Shown one piece after another: positions 25,401 to 38,453 of a DNA stretch of 64,000 nt. The first letter of the stretch is position 1. Every line of letters starts with the position of its first letter. Source of the stretch: Neodiprion pinetum (taxonomy: Eukaryota; Arthropoda; Insecta; Hymenoptera; Diprionidae); contig NC_060235.2 in NCBI RefSeq assembly GCF_021155775.2, forward strand, positions 32,714,607 to 32,778,606. Reading direction: 5' to 3'. A program made the translations under genes and the position numbers. The notes beneath the pieces were generated by a model. It saw only the letters and a list, made by a program, of their open reading frames with translations. It had not been told where the DNA came from and searched no databases.

Positions 25401-27660
25401 GCGGCGCTCAAATCTTATCGTGCTGCAACTGGTGACGCGATATAATTCATTGCAATTGTTTCGAACATTGCTATTGTGCATAGCTGAACGTTACACCGGG
25501 ATTAACGGTGGAAATGCACACAACGGTATCCAATTTCGATCACTGGTTCTCCGATAGTGAATCCATGATAAACTCATTACTTCCCCTTCACTACGAATCA
25601 CTTACGAATGTTTTAGTTTCAGGAAATCTTCCATTTCAACAAAATTCGTACATATCATACTATTTCACTTCATACTACCGTGAGCAGACGTTTCTCTGTA
25701 AACTTCCTGACAACCACTGCTGCTATACGCTCAAGCCCGAATGAGTGTAGTTGGCAACTGCAGCGAGCGGTCTGCTGGAGGTGTGCTGAGCACGCGAGGA
25801 TTGGTCCAGAGCTTGCGGTATTTATGTAATAATATGTACTCACCTTCAGTGAGGGTTCATGGATCGGTGGAATTTCGCACAAATATTACACCACGGTTGT
25901 AGGTTGCAGGAAGCCTGGAATTGCTCCGCGAATTATTTCAGTCATCGCATCACACGATTGGAGAAATCAAAGTGAACCTTCTCAGAAAGATCTCAGATCG
26001 CTTGTAATATCGTAAGTCTTAACTTGGCATACTCGAGACGGAGGAGACGGCGAGTCCTATTCTTGGAAAGCGGTTTGTCGAGGGTTAAAAACCTCTTTCT
26101 CCTCAGTCTCGACCAATTTGTGCCCATATGCACCACGTTGCCGAGAGAAATCTGTTCGCCCGCTTGCCCGTCGTTTCGGATACGGTATGGTACATTATAC
26201 CCGTGCATAAAGGGGTGTGCGGGACACTGACGCCATTGTGCGAACAGGCGGTACTGGTCGCCTTCCTGAGCGGTCGCGGTTTCTGCAGTAGCTTCAACGA
26301 GCAATACCACCAAGTCGAGGCTATCAGCCTCCCCAACCCCCGTCTCCGTTCCTGGTTTCCCGTCCATGCAGGGCACCATCTTCTTCCTTTTGTCACCTCC
26401 GTGACCACTAAGTACTGACCGCGGTGAAAAGGCAAAATAACAAGAGGAAATGGAGATGAAAACTCGGGTCGGAATTTTTACAACTTCCAATCGTTGGACT
26501 GTGGTGGTTTTTTTCTTTTTAAACGTCCATTTTACTTATTTTTCTTTCGACTGTGGGTTTGGCGACGTCAATAGTAATTGTTATTACGATACCTGGACCA
26601 CGGAGGCTGGAGGTTTGCGGCTCGTAGAATGGTCGTTACTTTTATTTCCGCGTTTCGATGCCGAAGAGAGTAATTAATGTTACGAGAATCGCCGAGCTAA
26701 CGAATTCGGTGGGTACGCGTTCTGAACGCTAAGCGCCGCTATCTTGCTGACCAATTGTAACTATGTCTGTCGGGAACGAGGGGTGGAGATGAAACACATT
26801 GCGTTATCAAATCATGTCATTAGCCACGTGTTTCGCGTTAAATCAAACACGGGACACCGGCCTTTCGGTTATCCGAGCTATTTAAGTATGCGCGTACACG
26901 TGACCCGGTAATTAATCCGGCAAAATAACGTTATTCCAGAAGCTCGATGAGAAGCTTAATTTTTTGAGCCGGCAAAGCAGGCAGAGCCTGAGGCTTGTTT
27001 TCCTAATTTACTTTGCAAAACTCACAATTACAGCCCCACCGGAGTCCTGTAGCTGAGTAAAGCGATGAGTTTATTTTTACCTCTACTCTCAGAATTAAAG
27101 AACCCCAATGACTCCCTAAAAGCTCCACATAATTCTACCCGGTATATTTTTCGTGATGTCGGTTGTCCGGATTTTCGACGACTCGGTGTGATTTGTCGCC
27201 CATGGCAACGGTCACGCGTGTATCCCTTCTCTCTACCACCTGAATTCGCTCCGCGGACGCAGTCGAATTTACCATTTTTTTGGCCCGAAAAGATGCACGC
27301 TTCTCTTCCTACGAATCCCCCGATCATAATCCACCACAATATGCCATCAGAGAAGTAAAAACCCGCCCTTTCTTTCCACCCCCACCCGTTCACTCCGTGC
27401 ATCCACACAAGCCCGCCACCGCCGCTGTGCCGTTGAAGTGGAAGAAAACACAACGCGGGCTATTACGTACACCCGCAAATACCTGCAACTGCACACCGAC
27501 AGCGAGGCTCATTTATATGTATGTACAGTGTACACCATACGCACATAGATATCGTATACACGTGACAGAGTAAGGGAACGGAATACGGCGGCTTCTGGTG
27601 CTGCTAGCGTCACATGGCCATTTAGGGGAACGGGCGAGGGTGGCTTCGAGCTTGCGATGG

Positions 27661-27703
27661 GACGGAGAGGGGCGGGGAGGGGGGGGGGGAAGGAAGGGGT
27701 GGC
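27661..27703 (+). repeat. G-rich block, G-quadruplex-type, upstream of the gene
   Basis: Runs GGGG, GGGG, a run of about 12 G, and GGGG occur within 43 bases. It lies about 640 bases upstream of the first coding exon's acceptor, in a GC-rich interval (27600-27960) that could be promoter-proximal. Confidence 0.55.
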
Positions 27704-28047
27704 CTTCCTAAGCAAGAAGAGACGCTCGCGGCGATGTGCTTCTATCCGTTCGCGAGATGACAGAGGCCCGACTCCACCGCCGGCATCACCACCACGACCA
27801 TCGCGTCTACCACCACCATTTTCATCATCTCTGAGAATTCTCTACGCTTCTGTGTGTCCGTGTCTGTTTGCGATGGTGTGAGCAAGAGCACCGCCACCTT
27901 CGCCTCCTCCAGATGCGCTGGCTGCGAAGAACCAGACCATTGACACCGAGCCCGGGCTATTGTTACATCCTCCGGCTAATAAAGAAAAATAAAACCCCTC
28001 TTGCAGATATTAGTTTGTCGGTCTCGTGCAGTCTGGTTCCGGGACTG

Positions 28048-28048
<1 letters not shown>

Positions 28049-28080
<32 letters not shown>
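28049..28080. repeat. (CT)16 microsatellite
   Basis: A perfect CT dinucleotide array of about 32 bases. It lies roughly 240 bases upstream of the first coding exon's acceptor, so it is within the upstream intron or 5' region. Confidence 0.95.
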
Positions 28081-28083
<3 letters not shown>

Positions 28084-28299
28084 ACTCTGTGTTGTATTGC
28101 AGTGGCAACTACCAGCGGCTTCGAAAGGCGTAGCGTATACGGTGTTTCTTCGAGATTGTTCGTTTATTGCCTGCATTTTTATATTTCTCCTTTATTATTA
28201 TTTTTGTCACTGTTTTCTTTAAAGCTATCCCTGTTTTACACACGAAGGATAATTATCGTGTCTTGAGATAAGAAGCGAGACAATATTTTTTTCATGAAT

Positions 28300-28330
28300 A
28301 TTCTCGCCTTTCTATGCTTTCAGCTCCAAG
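28300..28330 (+). other. Splice acceptor and short 5' UTR segment before the start codon
   Basis: TTCTCGCCTTTCTATGCTTTCAG ends at 28323 and is a good polypyrimidine tract plus CAG acceptor. The seven bases CTCCAAG then lead directly into the ATG at 28331. This implies that the mRNA begins in a separate non-coding exon upstream. I could not choose that exon with confidence. A GTAAGG donor-like site at 27568 is one candidate within 800 bases. Confidence 0.55.
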
Positions 28331-28400
28331 ATGAAGTGGCCTTTCCTTCTATTGTGGCTCCTGTTGTCGCATTCTGGGATTCTTGAGGCACTGCAGCATG
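28331..28400 (+). CDS. First coding exon: signal peptide of a secreted/membrane protein, DUF7044-like gene
   Basis: This exon encodes 23 whole codons plus one base. It begins M-K-W-P and continues with a leucine-rich core (FLLLWLLL) ending near GILEA. That is a classic signal peptide, with a plausible cleavage after Ala20, so the product should enter the secretory pathway. The ATG has AAG immediately before it (A at -3). It is the first ATG after an in-frame TGA at 28295-28297, which fixes the start. The exon ends ...CAT G with a strong donor, GTAAGT, at 28401, so it ends in phase 1. The next exon found, at 55500, starts in the matching phase, and the split codon reads Gly. If the donor is ignored, the frame hits a TGA within about 50 bases. 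The rest of the protein lies mostly beyond this window. I see the signal peptide and the splice logic directly; the family name is recalled. Confidence 0.8.
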
Positions 28401-28903
28401 GTAAGTGTAAAAGTACATACTTCTCTCGGTTGATTACTTCCTGATACATGCTTTTCAATCGGTATCGTATTTCATCAGTGAAACTTGTACTTAAAGTTGC
28501 TGGAAATTAATGTGTTAATTGAAATTCACATAGTCATCTATGTAAATGTAAGTTTTTCATATTCACAATCGCCAGTGAAACATATCTGTTTGTTCGCGAA
28601 GCGTCCCGCAGACTATGCTTTTACGTCCCTGAGACGTCTGTGAAAGAAAATTTCGTGCGTAACCCCTTTGAAATTGTAAGGATTGAACCAGCAGTTATAA
28701 CAGAACTTCAATAATACCAATATTTCGATAAAATTCGGGCGAATTTTCGCTTCTGGCAGACAAAATGTCTATAACGGATAATTCATTCTTCGGAGATGAA
28801 TCTTACTTTTCCCATCGCAGAGGCAAAAACAAGTCTAGTTAAGATGAAGAAGATTAATGTCAAAGCAACGTGAGTTGGAAACGGTCGATTATATTTGAAT
28901 ATT

Positions 28904-29365
28904 TCATTGCGAAAGGGGAACGACATGTGGGTATGGATTTAGGGAAATTAAGCTGTAGTGCATCCATGGAAGATGAATCGCTCCTGGAACTCGGAAACCC
29001 AGCCGCCTTCTAGCTAGCGAAATATAACCAGATAATACTGTATGCCCGCGGTGGTTGCGTCCCACGTCGTTCTCAGTCACCCCAGCGGACCTTTGCCGGG
29101 TCATTCCGAACCCTCGAATCCCCCACTGTCGGGTCCGTTTGCTCACACTCAAAGCCCCAAGCCTACTCATCCTGAACACGTGAAGTTGTCCAGTATTTAA
29201 GTTGTTTGAACATCTCTTGGTGCACTCACTCTTACCCTTAGCCTCTGCCACTACGAAGCGGTAACAAGACCTGAGTTGTTCAGCTTTCCTCTCGTAGAGT
29301 TCGGTTCCGATGATCATTGCGGCCGCTAAGGAATCCGCCAGACGGTCCTGAGGGATTTCGCGCAC
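28904..29365 (-). pseudogene. Possible decayed mobile-element coding fragment inside intron 1
   Basis: A 153-codon frame on the minus strand begins at a GTG after an in-frame TGA and ends at 28904. Its first half is helical-looking and charged (REIPQDRLADSLAAAMIIG, then ELYERKAEQLRSCYRFVVAE). It contains a Cys pair in KSECTKRC; the second half is Arg- and Gly-rich. Just upstream, a different frame reads LESLHDFVECAKSLRTVW, which could be the same protein before a frameshift. This pattern is what a degraded transposon or gag-like gene might leave. I cannot name the family, and no terminal repeats were identified. Confidence 0.2.
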
Positions 29366-32300
29366 TCGACGAAGTCATGAAGAGATTCGAGGACGCGGAA
29401 ACTCTGTAGAAGATCAGGAGAACGGCGCAGCCTCTTTCAGATTGATTGAGACCTAGTAAAACCTTCGTCTTGGATTTACTGCTAGCAACAGCTTTTCCTT
29501 GTCGTAATAAAAACCGGAAAAAAATACCTAGAAGCTCTGCAATTTCCAGTTGAAATGTTTTCCGTTAAAGCGTACCAACTTTTCAACACTTTTGAAAACT
29601 CTTGAAGTACAACGAAATTATATGAGTATTTCACCGAGTGATGGCCGACGGGCGATGTACGTTCTTAGACGATATGGAAAAGTGATATTCAATACCAAAC
29701 CGAATATTACGCAAAGATTCGAGTTGAGTGAAATCGTGCGTTATCCAATATACTCACAATCAGATATGTACATCCATTGACGAATACACGCTGCAGACGC
29801 GTTCCGAGGAACTCACGCGCAACGTATACATTCGCTTGTACGTACTTGTGAAAATATTACCGTTTGTCATATATTATGTATATCGCCAGGGTGTGGGCGC
29901 GCGTGTATGGATATTTATATTTATATACCCTTCAAGATTTCGTGGCATTCAGCTCGAACTCCGTTCTTATCTTGGGGGAGTAAACGCGGCGTCCTTCGAT
30001 ATTTTTAGTGCCGGGGTAGTGTGCCCGTTATTTTTTATTATTATAGGTTAGTTAATATTGGAGGGCCATGATAGGCCTCTCCCGCCCAACAACTACACGG
30101 CTGGAGATATCGGGTTGTTACCGAACCATGTGCTCATCGGCTAAACCGCGATAGCAGCGCACACGTTTATTCTAATCAAGGCTTATCATTCTCACGGATT
30201 CCCAGCTTTGTTGTAATCCTGTCCCATTTCACAAATATGTAATTAAATGATCTGAACAAATTTTATTTGTCAATTGAAAGTGACAACGACTTCGGTACCA
30301 GGCTTGTAACCGCGTCGTAACTGATCACGTGGTTGACGGTCAACAATCTTCGTTATTCTCGTTCCTTTTACTGCAGCATACCTTATTTGCATTCGTACGC
30401 ACGTACGTATGCGGTTTACTTCTATACTCGTGCAATCGTGAGTGTATAATTGCAAACGCGTAGAACGCAACCGAGCATTATTAGATCGATGCGTCTAGTC
30501 CTCTGCGACAGTTCGCGTATCAAGGGGGAGCTCAATAAATAATAATCCGTCAGCGTGATGGTGGATAAAGTTGTGTCGAGCAGGAGATAAGTTGAAAATC
30601 GTCCGTTTTCGCAATGGGTAATGGAAATCTTTCCAGCAGACGAACAAAGCGTGCATACTGCATGTGGAACAGGTTTCGTCTACCACGTTACAGGAGAGAA
30701 CGCGATATGGTAGTTCGTTACCGCTAACTATGCAGCGGGGGCGATAAGTGCGTGACGAACGTGCAACGAGGGCTCTTTTCACCCCAATGTGATGAAACAT
30801 CGTTTCAGTTGGATGGTTGAATGGAATTTTTTTCGGTTGAAATAAATCATTATGCTAATGAAAGATCCGCGGTACCTATAACTCGCAAACGGGGAGGGAG
30901 TTTCATACACCGCGCGGTTACTCAGCCTCATCTGTATCTTACGACCCTTCGCTTCCACCCCGCGTCGGAAAGTGTGCCGGTATTAATTCACTTGATTTCG
31001 TTACGTGACGCGGAATCTCGCTGCTCAAAATCAAAAAGGATCAAGCGAAAATCTAAGCAGAATTATGACACCGAAGGATCCCCCCTTTACTCCTCAAGCT
31101 CTGTAATCTTCCACTCTCCAGCAGTATCCCGCCAACCGAGGCGTTATTGAACTTTTGGGCTTTACTCATTTGCACCCGAAGCGTTGACTTTACATCGCCA
31201 CATCTACAGGAATACCGCATTAAGGGTACGTAATCGTACCACATAAATTATCGAGTTGCCTAAGCGCACGAGGAGGTGAAGCTGCGCTGATTCTCGAAAA
31301 TTTTCCCACGGACGGGGAAAATTCGCGTCAGCATCAACGTCCTTCATCCCCCGACACCCCGGGCCAACGGCAACCTTCCCTCACCCCCATTCCTCCACCT
31401 ATCAGCAGCGCGGCGGGGCGCAGGCGGGGGTGCATATCTGTGGGAGTTAGATAAGGTAGGTGGTGCCTATATCTACCCACATCCTACCGCAGGCCGGAAA
31501 GTTATGCGTGGCTCTGCAGAACCCCCGTTGAACCCCGCGTAACTCGGTGGGGAATCTACGGAAAGCTCGCCAGAGACTCTTCCACGGGTAGTCAAAGTCT
31601 TGGTTTTACACTCGGTAGAGCGAGTGAAGGGTCGCGCCGAGGGACGGATCCTCGGGATACAACGGGATCTGGCTAAATGGCCGGGAGAATGGAAGTGTTT
31701 TTTGCGCGGAACGTCTCTCCCGGCATTGGGTGGCTCTGACTCGGTTAGAACTATGCTTTCTCCTCGATTATGACGATTCCTTCATTCTATTCTTCTTCTT
31801 CATTGCCCGCTTCCTACGCCTCCCCCCCATGAAAGTGGGAGAGAGGAGCTTTTTTCGTAGTTGGCCAAGCTTTCACCGCATATATTCCCGTCTTCCATCA
31901 TCACGGGTTTTTTCACCGTCACCCGGATACATGCGACACCTTTTTCGCGACGGTGGATGGATGCGGTAGGAAGACGCAGCTTCTGGCGCTCGATCGTGAG
32001 CGGCTTGATTAGTCCGCGTTTTCCGCAACGCAGAACGCGGCAGCGGAAGCGGCGTGACAATAACCGGGAACGCGACGTCAACGTTGGAAATCCCCGCTTT
32101 CGCTCAAGGTATCAGATAGTTGGCGCTTTGTATTTGCCCATTAATAGTGAACTACCATCCCAAGTGGTTGCCGAGTAAAGTCGGCGGGTGCCTAGTCGAC
32201 GCTGAGAAATTAACGGAGGCGCTAATTGTGTTACGTAACCTAGTTAGCGATGTGTGTTCTTGGAAATTGTACCAGCGGTCCTATACCATGTTCCCCTCTA

Positions 32301-33107
32301 TCCCGGACTGTACATGTACGCCAGCCGCACAGCATTCGTCGACTTGTCGAGAGACCCTTAATTGGCAATTTTCAACGGTCATTTGTTCGACGTTGTTTCC
32401 CACCCTCTCTGCAGCGAGGAGACGGTTTAACCGCAGGAAAAACACCTTGTCCTCGATCCTCCGCCATCGATCCGGGCATTTCTTTTTCCCAACGGTGCAT
32501 CGGAACCTCGTTTACCAGTTTCTCTTCCCAAACAGCGCACTAACCTGCCACCCGTTTATTAAATTCTCTTCGTATAACTGCTCGTGTTGTTGACTAAAAT
32601 TCTGCAATTTATGCCCGTATATAACGGAGCAGAAAAACACCGACTCTAGCTCGGCAACATTTGTGCATGAGAGTTGGGGGCGGGAGTTCCAAACTCTGCA
32701 TCGTGCACGTAGACCGCCAAAGGAGTTGCTTCTGCTCCTGCAGCACTTTACATACCAGCTGCCATCATGTTTGGCTATTATATAGTCGGAAACCGGCGTG
32801 AATTTAGCCGTGCCCGCGTTATACATATTTATACCCTTTGCCGAGTATTGCTGAAAGCGTGTGTGGCTTGACCCGGTCTAGTTTGCATCTTGACTCCCAG
32901 CGGGATATCAAGGGGCTATTATTTTCTCGGTTCATTAACTTCAATGCGCGGATTCGAGTAAATATTTGCTAGCTATGAACCTGTTTACCGAGCGAGGCTG
33001 GTCCGTACAAATATCCTCGTTCCGCGATCCGCAATCGGCGATACGATACCGAGAAAACGGTCGGAAGTACCTAAAACTGAAGGGATCAAGTTTCACTTTT
33101 CAAATAA

Positions 33108-33365
33108 AATATAGGCCAGAACGACGTCGTCAAAAATGTCGTCGAAATACCGACTGCAGATGACGCCAGACTCCAGGGCGTGATATTTTCGTCACTGCAG
33201 GAGAAAGATGCGAGTGTACGGAGAGCACTCCTTGCCAAATTGGGACTTATACTCTCTGGCCTTAACGAGAACCATTTGTCACCGGGCGCCACTCCGTGGA
33301 TAGCTTCAGACGAACTTGACTTGAGTATTTTAGCCGCCGCTCGCAGCGGTCGCATTCAATTTTAA
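33108..33365 (+). other. Open frame of about 85 codons inside intron 1, unrecognised
   Basis: From the TAA at 33105 the frame is open to a TAA at 33363-33365. It reads as alternating helical and polar segments, including DDARLQGVIFSSLQEKDASV, RRALLAKLGLILSGLNENHL and SDELDLSILAAARSGRIQF. It has no ATG, so it would need to be an exon or an element relic; a CAG at 33198-33200 is a weak acceptor candidate. The opposite strand is also open for 89 codons over the same bases, so low stop density alone may explain it. I recognise no family. Confidence 0.2.
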
Positions 33366-36300
33366 TAATATTGTCACTCACGATCGGTTCGGTTGACTGG
33401 GCGAGGGAAGGAATCAATGGGTTCACGCTACATGAGTGGCCAGAGTGAGTACTATAGAACGGGTCGAATGATCCAGACCAGCAGAGTGTTCATAAAGGAA
33501 AGTCAAGCATACTAGACTGCTGAGCGCTGTTTACCGAGAAGCTTGTGCACCGTGTAATCGATAAGTATCTCGTTTGCCGTTCGCCGATGCCAATCATTAG
33601 TCACCGGTCGCTTGGAACGAGTATTGTCTCCTCGGTAGCATGACGATTCGCGGTGCGCTTTTATTGGCCTCACAGTTTCCATATCAGCCAGACTTGGAGG
33701 AGGGACTCAGGTATGTCTGATTCTACTCTCTTTACCACACGCCCGTGTGTTTTCTCTACCGGCGTTATCTATGCGTTCTTGCCTGTCTGACAGGGACACG
33801 TGATACCTGCCATACCTGCCATCGCCCGGCACACCTGAGTGTCGATAAGTCGCGTCACTCGAAGACCATTTTTCTTCGTGAAAGATGTCGTCTCGTCCGC
33901 GACAAATGACACCTTAGAGAAGAAGTGCGCGGTTTGAGTCGCTTATTAAATAAAGGCGGCGGGGGAGGGACAAGGATTACAGGCAAGTTGGGGGTAGGCA
34001 AGAGTGCCCAGCGGGGGAGCTATTATGTGATTGCTCGTTATTGTTTTACGGCCAGACACGCTGGAGTGGTGAGGAAGAGAGTCTGGGGTCGCGGGTGGGG
34101 AGATTGTAATAAAATCAAAATACCCGGAGGGTTGGAGGGGGGACGACGTAAGCAAGACTTAGAGCCGTCTCGCGGCATTACGTGATAGTAACGGGCAACC
34201 CGAGTCTGCCCCCCGCCCCTTGCCCCCTGTACCGTAAACTATTATCGTTATATTACGTACATTTTTCTCTTTCATTTTCATAATCAAACGCCTTCTGTTT
34301 CTTCTTATTCTAATTGTAAACCATCGATTTTCCACTGCATTATGCCTGCTCGGATAGTTGAATTTTCTCGGTACAACGAGAAAACCGTATGTCTGCACAG
34401 GTTTTGAATCCATGCGCTATCAATTATTCAGTTTCAGATATACTCAAACCAAGAAACAACTAGACCAGATAAATTACGAACCATTCCGAGTCGAAATTCA
34501 CCCCCTACTTTAAACCCTACGTGTGAACCTCGGTAGCGTCAAATATAGGCGATAAATTTCGACTCGAGTTACCTCAAAGTGCCTACGCAGTTTCGATACA
34601 TAATTCTCCAAATATAAAACGTTAAATTGTTGTGTGTATACTTGATTCCTGAGAGTGTAAAATTTTTGAATGGCATACGTAGAATGTTCAACGTAGAATA
34701 CAGCTGCTAGGAACCGCGTTGTCCGGAGTATGAATAGAAATTGTAAGAGGAGAACAAGGGAAAGTTGGTACTCGACATTGTGAAAACGTTGGACGGGGCA
34801 AACGAGGTAGAAAACACTCGTTTACGGAGGAATAAATATTCGAAAAGCAGCCCTTACAAACAGATAAACATCTCGATAACTCTGAAAAGGGGCGCGTCCA
34901 AGGGTTGTGTATCTCAATATGATACGCGCAGCCCGAATCCTCGCGCGTTATTATATGGGTATCACGTCAGTTTTATGTGAATAGATACGCATACATACAT
35001 ATCTTTTGATTCTCCCGAAACGCAAAGAAAGGCAGTGCCAGCGGGCATCCCGATGCTTTCCTCTGATCCACCGCCAATCTTTCTCTGATGCGGTGATATA
35101 TTTACGAGGGAGCTGGTCGCTTGATAATAAGAATAAATGTGAAAGGTTCGTCGGTTGTCCCTCATCTTGCGTGTATTTTCGATCCGCCTACGTATACGCG
35201 TATACGAAGCGCTCGCCATTACCGCCATCCGCGAAAAAGAGAGCAGCGGCCAAACATTTTGCAATTAAATTTTGCTGAAAGCTCACAGCTTGCGACCACC
35301 GTGCTTTATTCCGGCCTAAGAGAGCTCCGAAATACCGCGGAGGAAATAACTGACAAAACCCCCTCGGCTCAACATGACAAATGAACGTATATTTTATTCA
35401 TTGTTTCTCGGCCACGATTTTCGTTCGCATTTTAATTCCGCTTCGATGAAGCAAATTTTATATTCAAATTGTTTATCTGCTCCGTTTATTACACTCGGGG
35501 AAAAATATGTATTTTATCTTAGGTGCTGAAATATTCCACGGATATTCTTTATGAAATTCATATTGCCATTGGGTACTCACTTGTATTTATAATTTATTGT
35601 GACGATAAACGCGTGCCCACGTCACGTGGGAAAGAAGCAGACCAGCACGAACTAACAATAAGTATACAATGCAGTTGTCGAAGGGTTGCGATACGAGGAG
35701 TCGATATTACTACCGTTCTATCGCGACACCTTCAGGATCACCCTAATCATTTTCGGACTTGTGAAGGAAACTTCGCGGTCGTTCTACATCGTTAAATATC
35801 ATGGAGCTTACTAGATTTCGCTTAACGATAGATTAACCTTCATCCAGCTTACAGGCGGGTAATTAGTTCGTCGTTCAATTAACTAAGTCATTTGAAATCG
35901 ATTAAATTATCAAAGTGAATTTGACGTTCTCTATTCCCCAGACAATGGTGGTACCCGTGAACATACACCGCATATGTATCGACCTGTACATACCAGGAAT
36001 TAACAAGCACTTAGAGCGAAGCAGGCTCTGCTGTGCCATTCGGAAAAAAATGCAATTTCCAACTTGAGATGAACCTGGTAAGAGGTTCTACCTTATCGAA
36101 CTTGACGAGCTGAAAGCTATGGCGACATATCGAATTGAAACAATTTTGATATCTGGTTTTCTGGATATGAACTGCAGAAGGAATGAAAAAGTAGTTTTAT
36201 TCGACAATCGAATAATTCTTACAGATCCTCGCTGCTTCGTCCTCGTCTTGTTTCTGAACCATTTAGATTTCTTTTTCTGTAGTTGTAGCCGTCTTTGTCT

Positions 36301-38436
36301 GAGTCCCAAAGGGGCGTGGATACCTTTTGTCCCCAGCTGCTGAGATAACATCCAATTTGCGCGCAAACCGCCGGATTTCGTCTCCCCCCTTCCAACCCCT
36401 CGGAGCTCCTTGCAAGCCCTCGCAAGCATCGCGGTGCCGTTTAAAAAACAAGGCGCGATTTGTATTACTTTGTCGTACAGGAATGAGCACGGAGACGCGG
36501 GTCTGCAGACAGGGATTCAATTTTTCGTCAGAAGCCGTGTCGAATTAGGCGGTTGAGGCGTTATGAATAGCTAAGCGCTTTGCCTATTACTTTGCACTTT
36601 CGAGAAATTGCCTTTTTCGCCTTCGTTTTACCCGCAGACAGGGAAACGAGTTTCATTAAAGATCACGTCTATCTTATATGCTTTGGAATGATAAAAATTC
36701 ATCCTTCTATTGCAGTTCCATGCGAAACTACTTTAATTATTTCCTTACTCTCGTCGAGCGATATTACAAACAATGCGACTCCGCCATGCACGGATTATTG
36801 CACAGTCACTGCGTAATCAACGCCGTAAATGAAAGCCCTGATAATATTTAAAAAAAAAACGTGCCAAATAAACGTCTGGCATATTTCACAGCGTCAAAAT
36901 CGTTTCGTTGAGTATTTCACCTATATACGTGCATATGCCGTGGTCAAAATAACAGTTAGCGAATTATATTTCACAGATGAAATTTCAAGTTATCTCCAAC
37001 CGTCTCACCGTATCGCCTAACACAGGAATTCGTCCGTGTCATGTGAAATTTCTTAAAAATTCTCCGTCAATATGCGGCTCACGTGCAGCCAAAATACCAG
37101 TAACTACGCTTGTAGTGTGCGCGTGAGTGAAGAGAAAAGTTTCATGAAAATATAGAAAACGAGGGGATGAAGTTGATGTTACATCGTACAGTTCGCCATG
37201 CATTGTGCTGATCCACGAACATATTGGACAACTATTTGAATGGCCAGGCATCTGTTTGGACAATAATAATCAGACAGGAGGAAAGCTCATTCATCTTGAA
37301 CCGTAGCGGGGTTGGTAAAGTCAACGAATCGTTATGTTTATATCACATGTGTATTGGAAGATACGATCAAAAGTCCAAACTCCAGAGCATAACGAAAGAC
37401 GGATGTGAAGCATCAGCGCATAGCTGACGATACTTCGATTCGGGAGCAATTCAGAAACGGCTGCATAACGTTCCCGTGCATAAGTTCGCTCTCATTAATA
37501 ACGGACTAGTTATATTCTTGGCAGATTGTAAATATACTTAAGAGACTCGTTTACATACGCGACCGATAAGCAGCACCGCCAGATTCTTGCTTGCTGCCTC
37601 GTGCAAAACCGGGACGCAACGAAGTAGTACAAACAAGTTTCGGTCAGACGTACACGAACGAGGGATCGGCATGTGTGCGTGATAATTGGTACCTTGCCGG
37701 TTCGCCTCGCGTGAGCAGCTAGCCTCGATCGAGAACTATTGCCCCGCGAATTTACAGCGGCGTGGGTATAATGATAAAGGATTCTGACTGAGCGTTGAAA
37801 CCTTTTAAACGATGAAAGCTTTTGATCGTCGGCTTTCTTATGGTTTTACAAATACATCCCTCGCCCTGCTTTTTTTCGTCCCTGCATATCTTGCCGGTAA
37901 ACTACACTCATGCTCTCCGGGTCCATCTTGCTCGGTAGATTAAGATGCTTTTTTTCGTTTTCTTTTGCCTCGGGTTGAACCGGCAGGAAACATTGAGGCC
38001 TCCGAAGCGCCTGAATTTCTCACCCGCTCACGGAGCCCTTCAAAATTCGGGTGAACGGACGGACGTCATTTGCCAGGTTCAGCTCAATATTTTCTCGTCC
38101 GATTCAGAGATTTTTCATCCTTTCTTTCCCTTTTGATGTCCGTATAATTTTGACTCCCCGGTTGGGAAACATTGTCTCGTCTCGCACCCCAAAACGCAAG
38201 ATGGATGATGAGCCAAGAGGAATAATCGCCCTGTCATGAATTCTGGATTCTACAAGCCGAAAGAAGTATAAGGGAACAGTCCGCGATATATTTTTCACGC
38301 GAAGTCGTGATAACTCAACGGTTTTCGGTGATTCTCATCGTCCCTAGGAGAGTCATATAAGCCTACAAGATTAATCCACGAGGTATAGGTGTAATAGTAT
38401 ACCCTATTCCATCGACCAAGCGCAATTTCTACGAAT

Positions 38437-38453
38437 AAAAAAAAAAAAAAAAA
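38437..38453 (+). repeat. A17 homopolymer
   Basis: CGAATAAAAAA... gives a run of 17 A after an AAT. It could be a retroposed poly(A) tail or a plain mononucleotide repeat. I saw no recognisable retroposed sequence upstream. Confidence 0.7.

Larger units (their letters stand above)
5696..28299. other. Upstream non-coding DNA of the + strand gene
   Basis: I found no exon with convincing coding content in this 22.6-kb stretch. It holds the low-complexity tracts listed separately, C- or G-rich blocks (17451-17480, 22367-22406, 27661-27703) and the TTAGG tract. Alternating TATACGTA-type motifs recur at several places (for example 7321-7360 and 18500-18515). The non-coding first exon and promoter of the gene that starts at 28331 should lie here or earlier. 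The GC-rich interval 27600-27960 is the nearest candidate, but that placement is inference. Confidence 0.45.

Noticed and set aside
25993..26490. Open frames of up to 165 codons on both strands over the same bases
   Set aside because: At least four frames are open at once, which points to low stop density rather than a gene. No domain or splice signal was seen.
28676..28695. GGATTGAACC, a possible minus-strand tRNA T-arm
   Set aside because: The neighbouring bases lack the D-arm and acceptor sequence expected on that strand.
38437..38453. A17 run as the tail of a processed pseudogene
   Set aside because: No coding or RNA-like sequence precedes it and no target-site duplication was evident.
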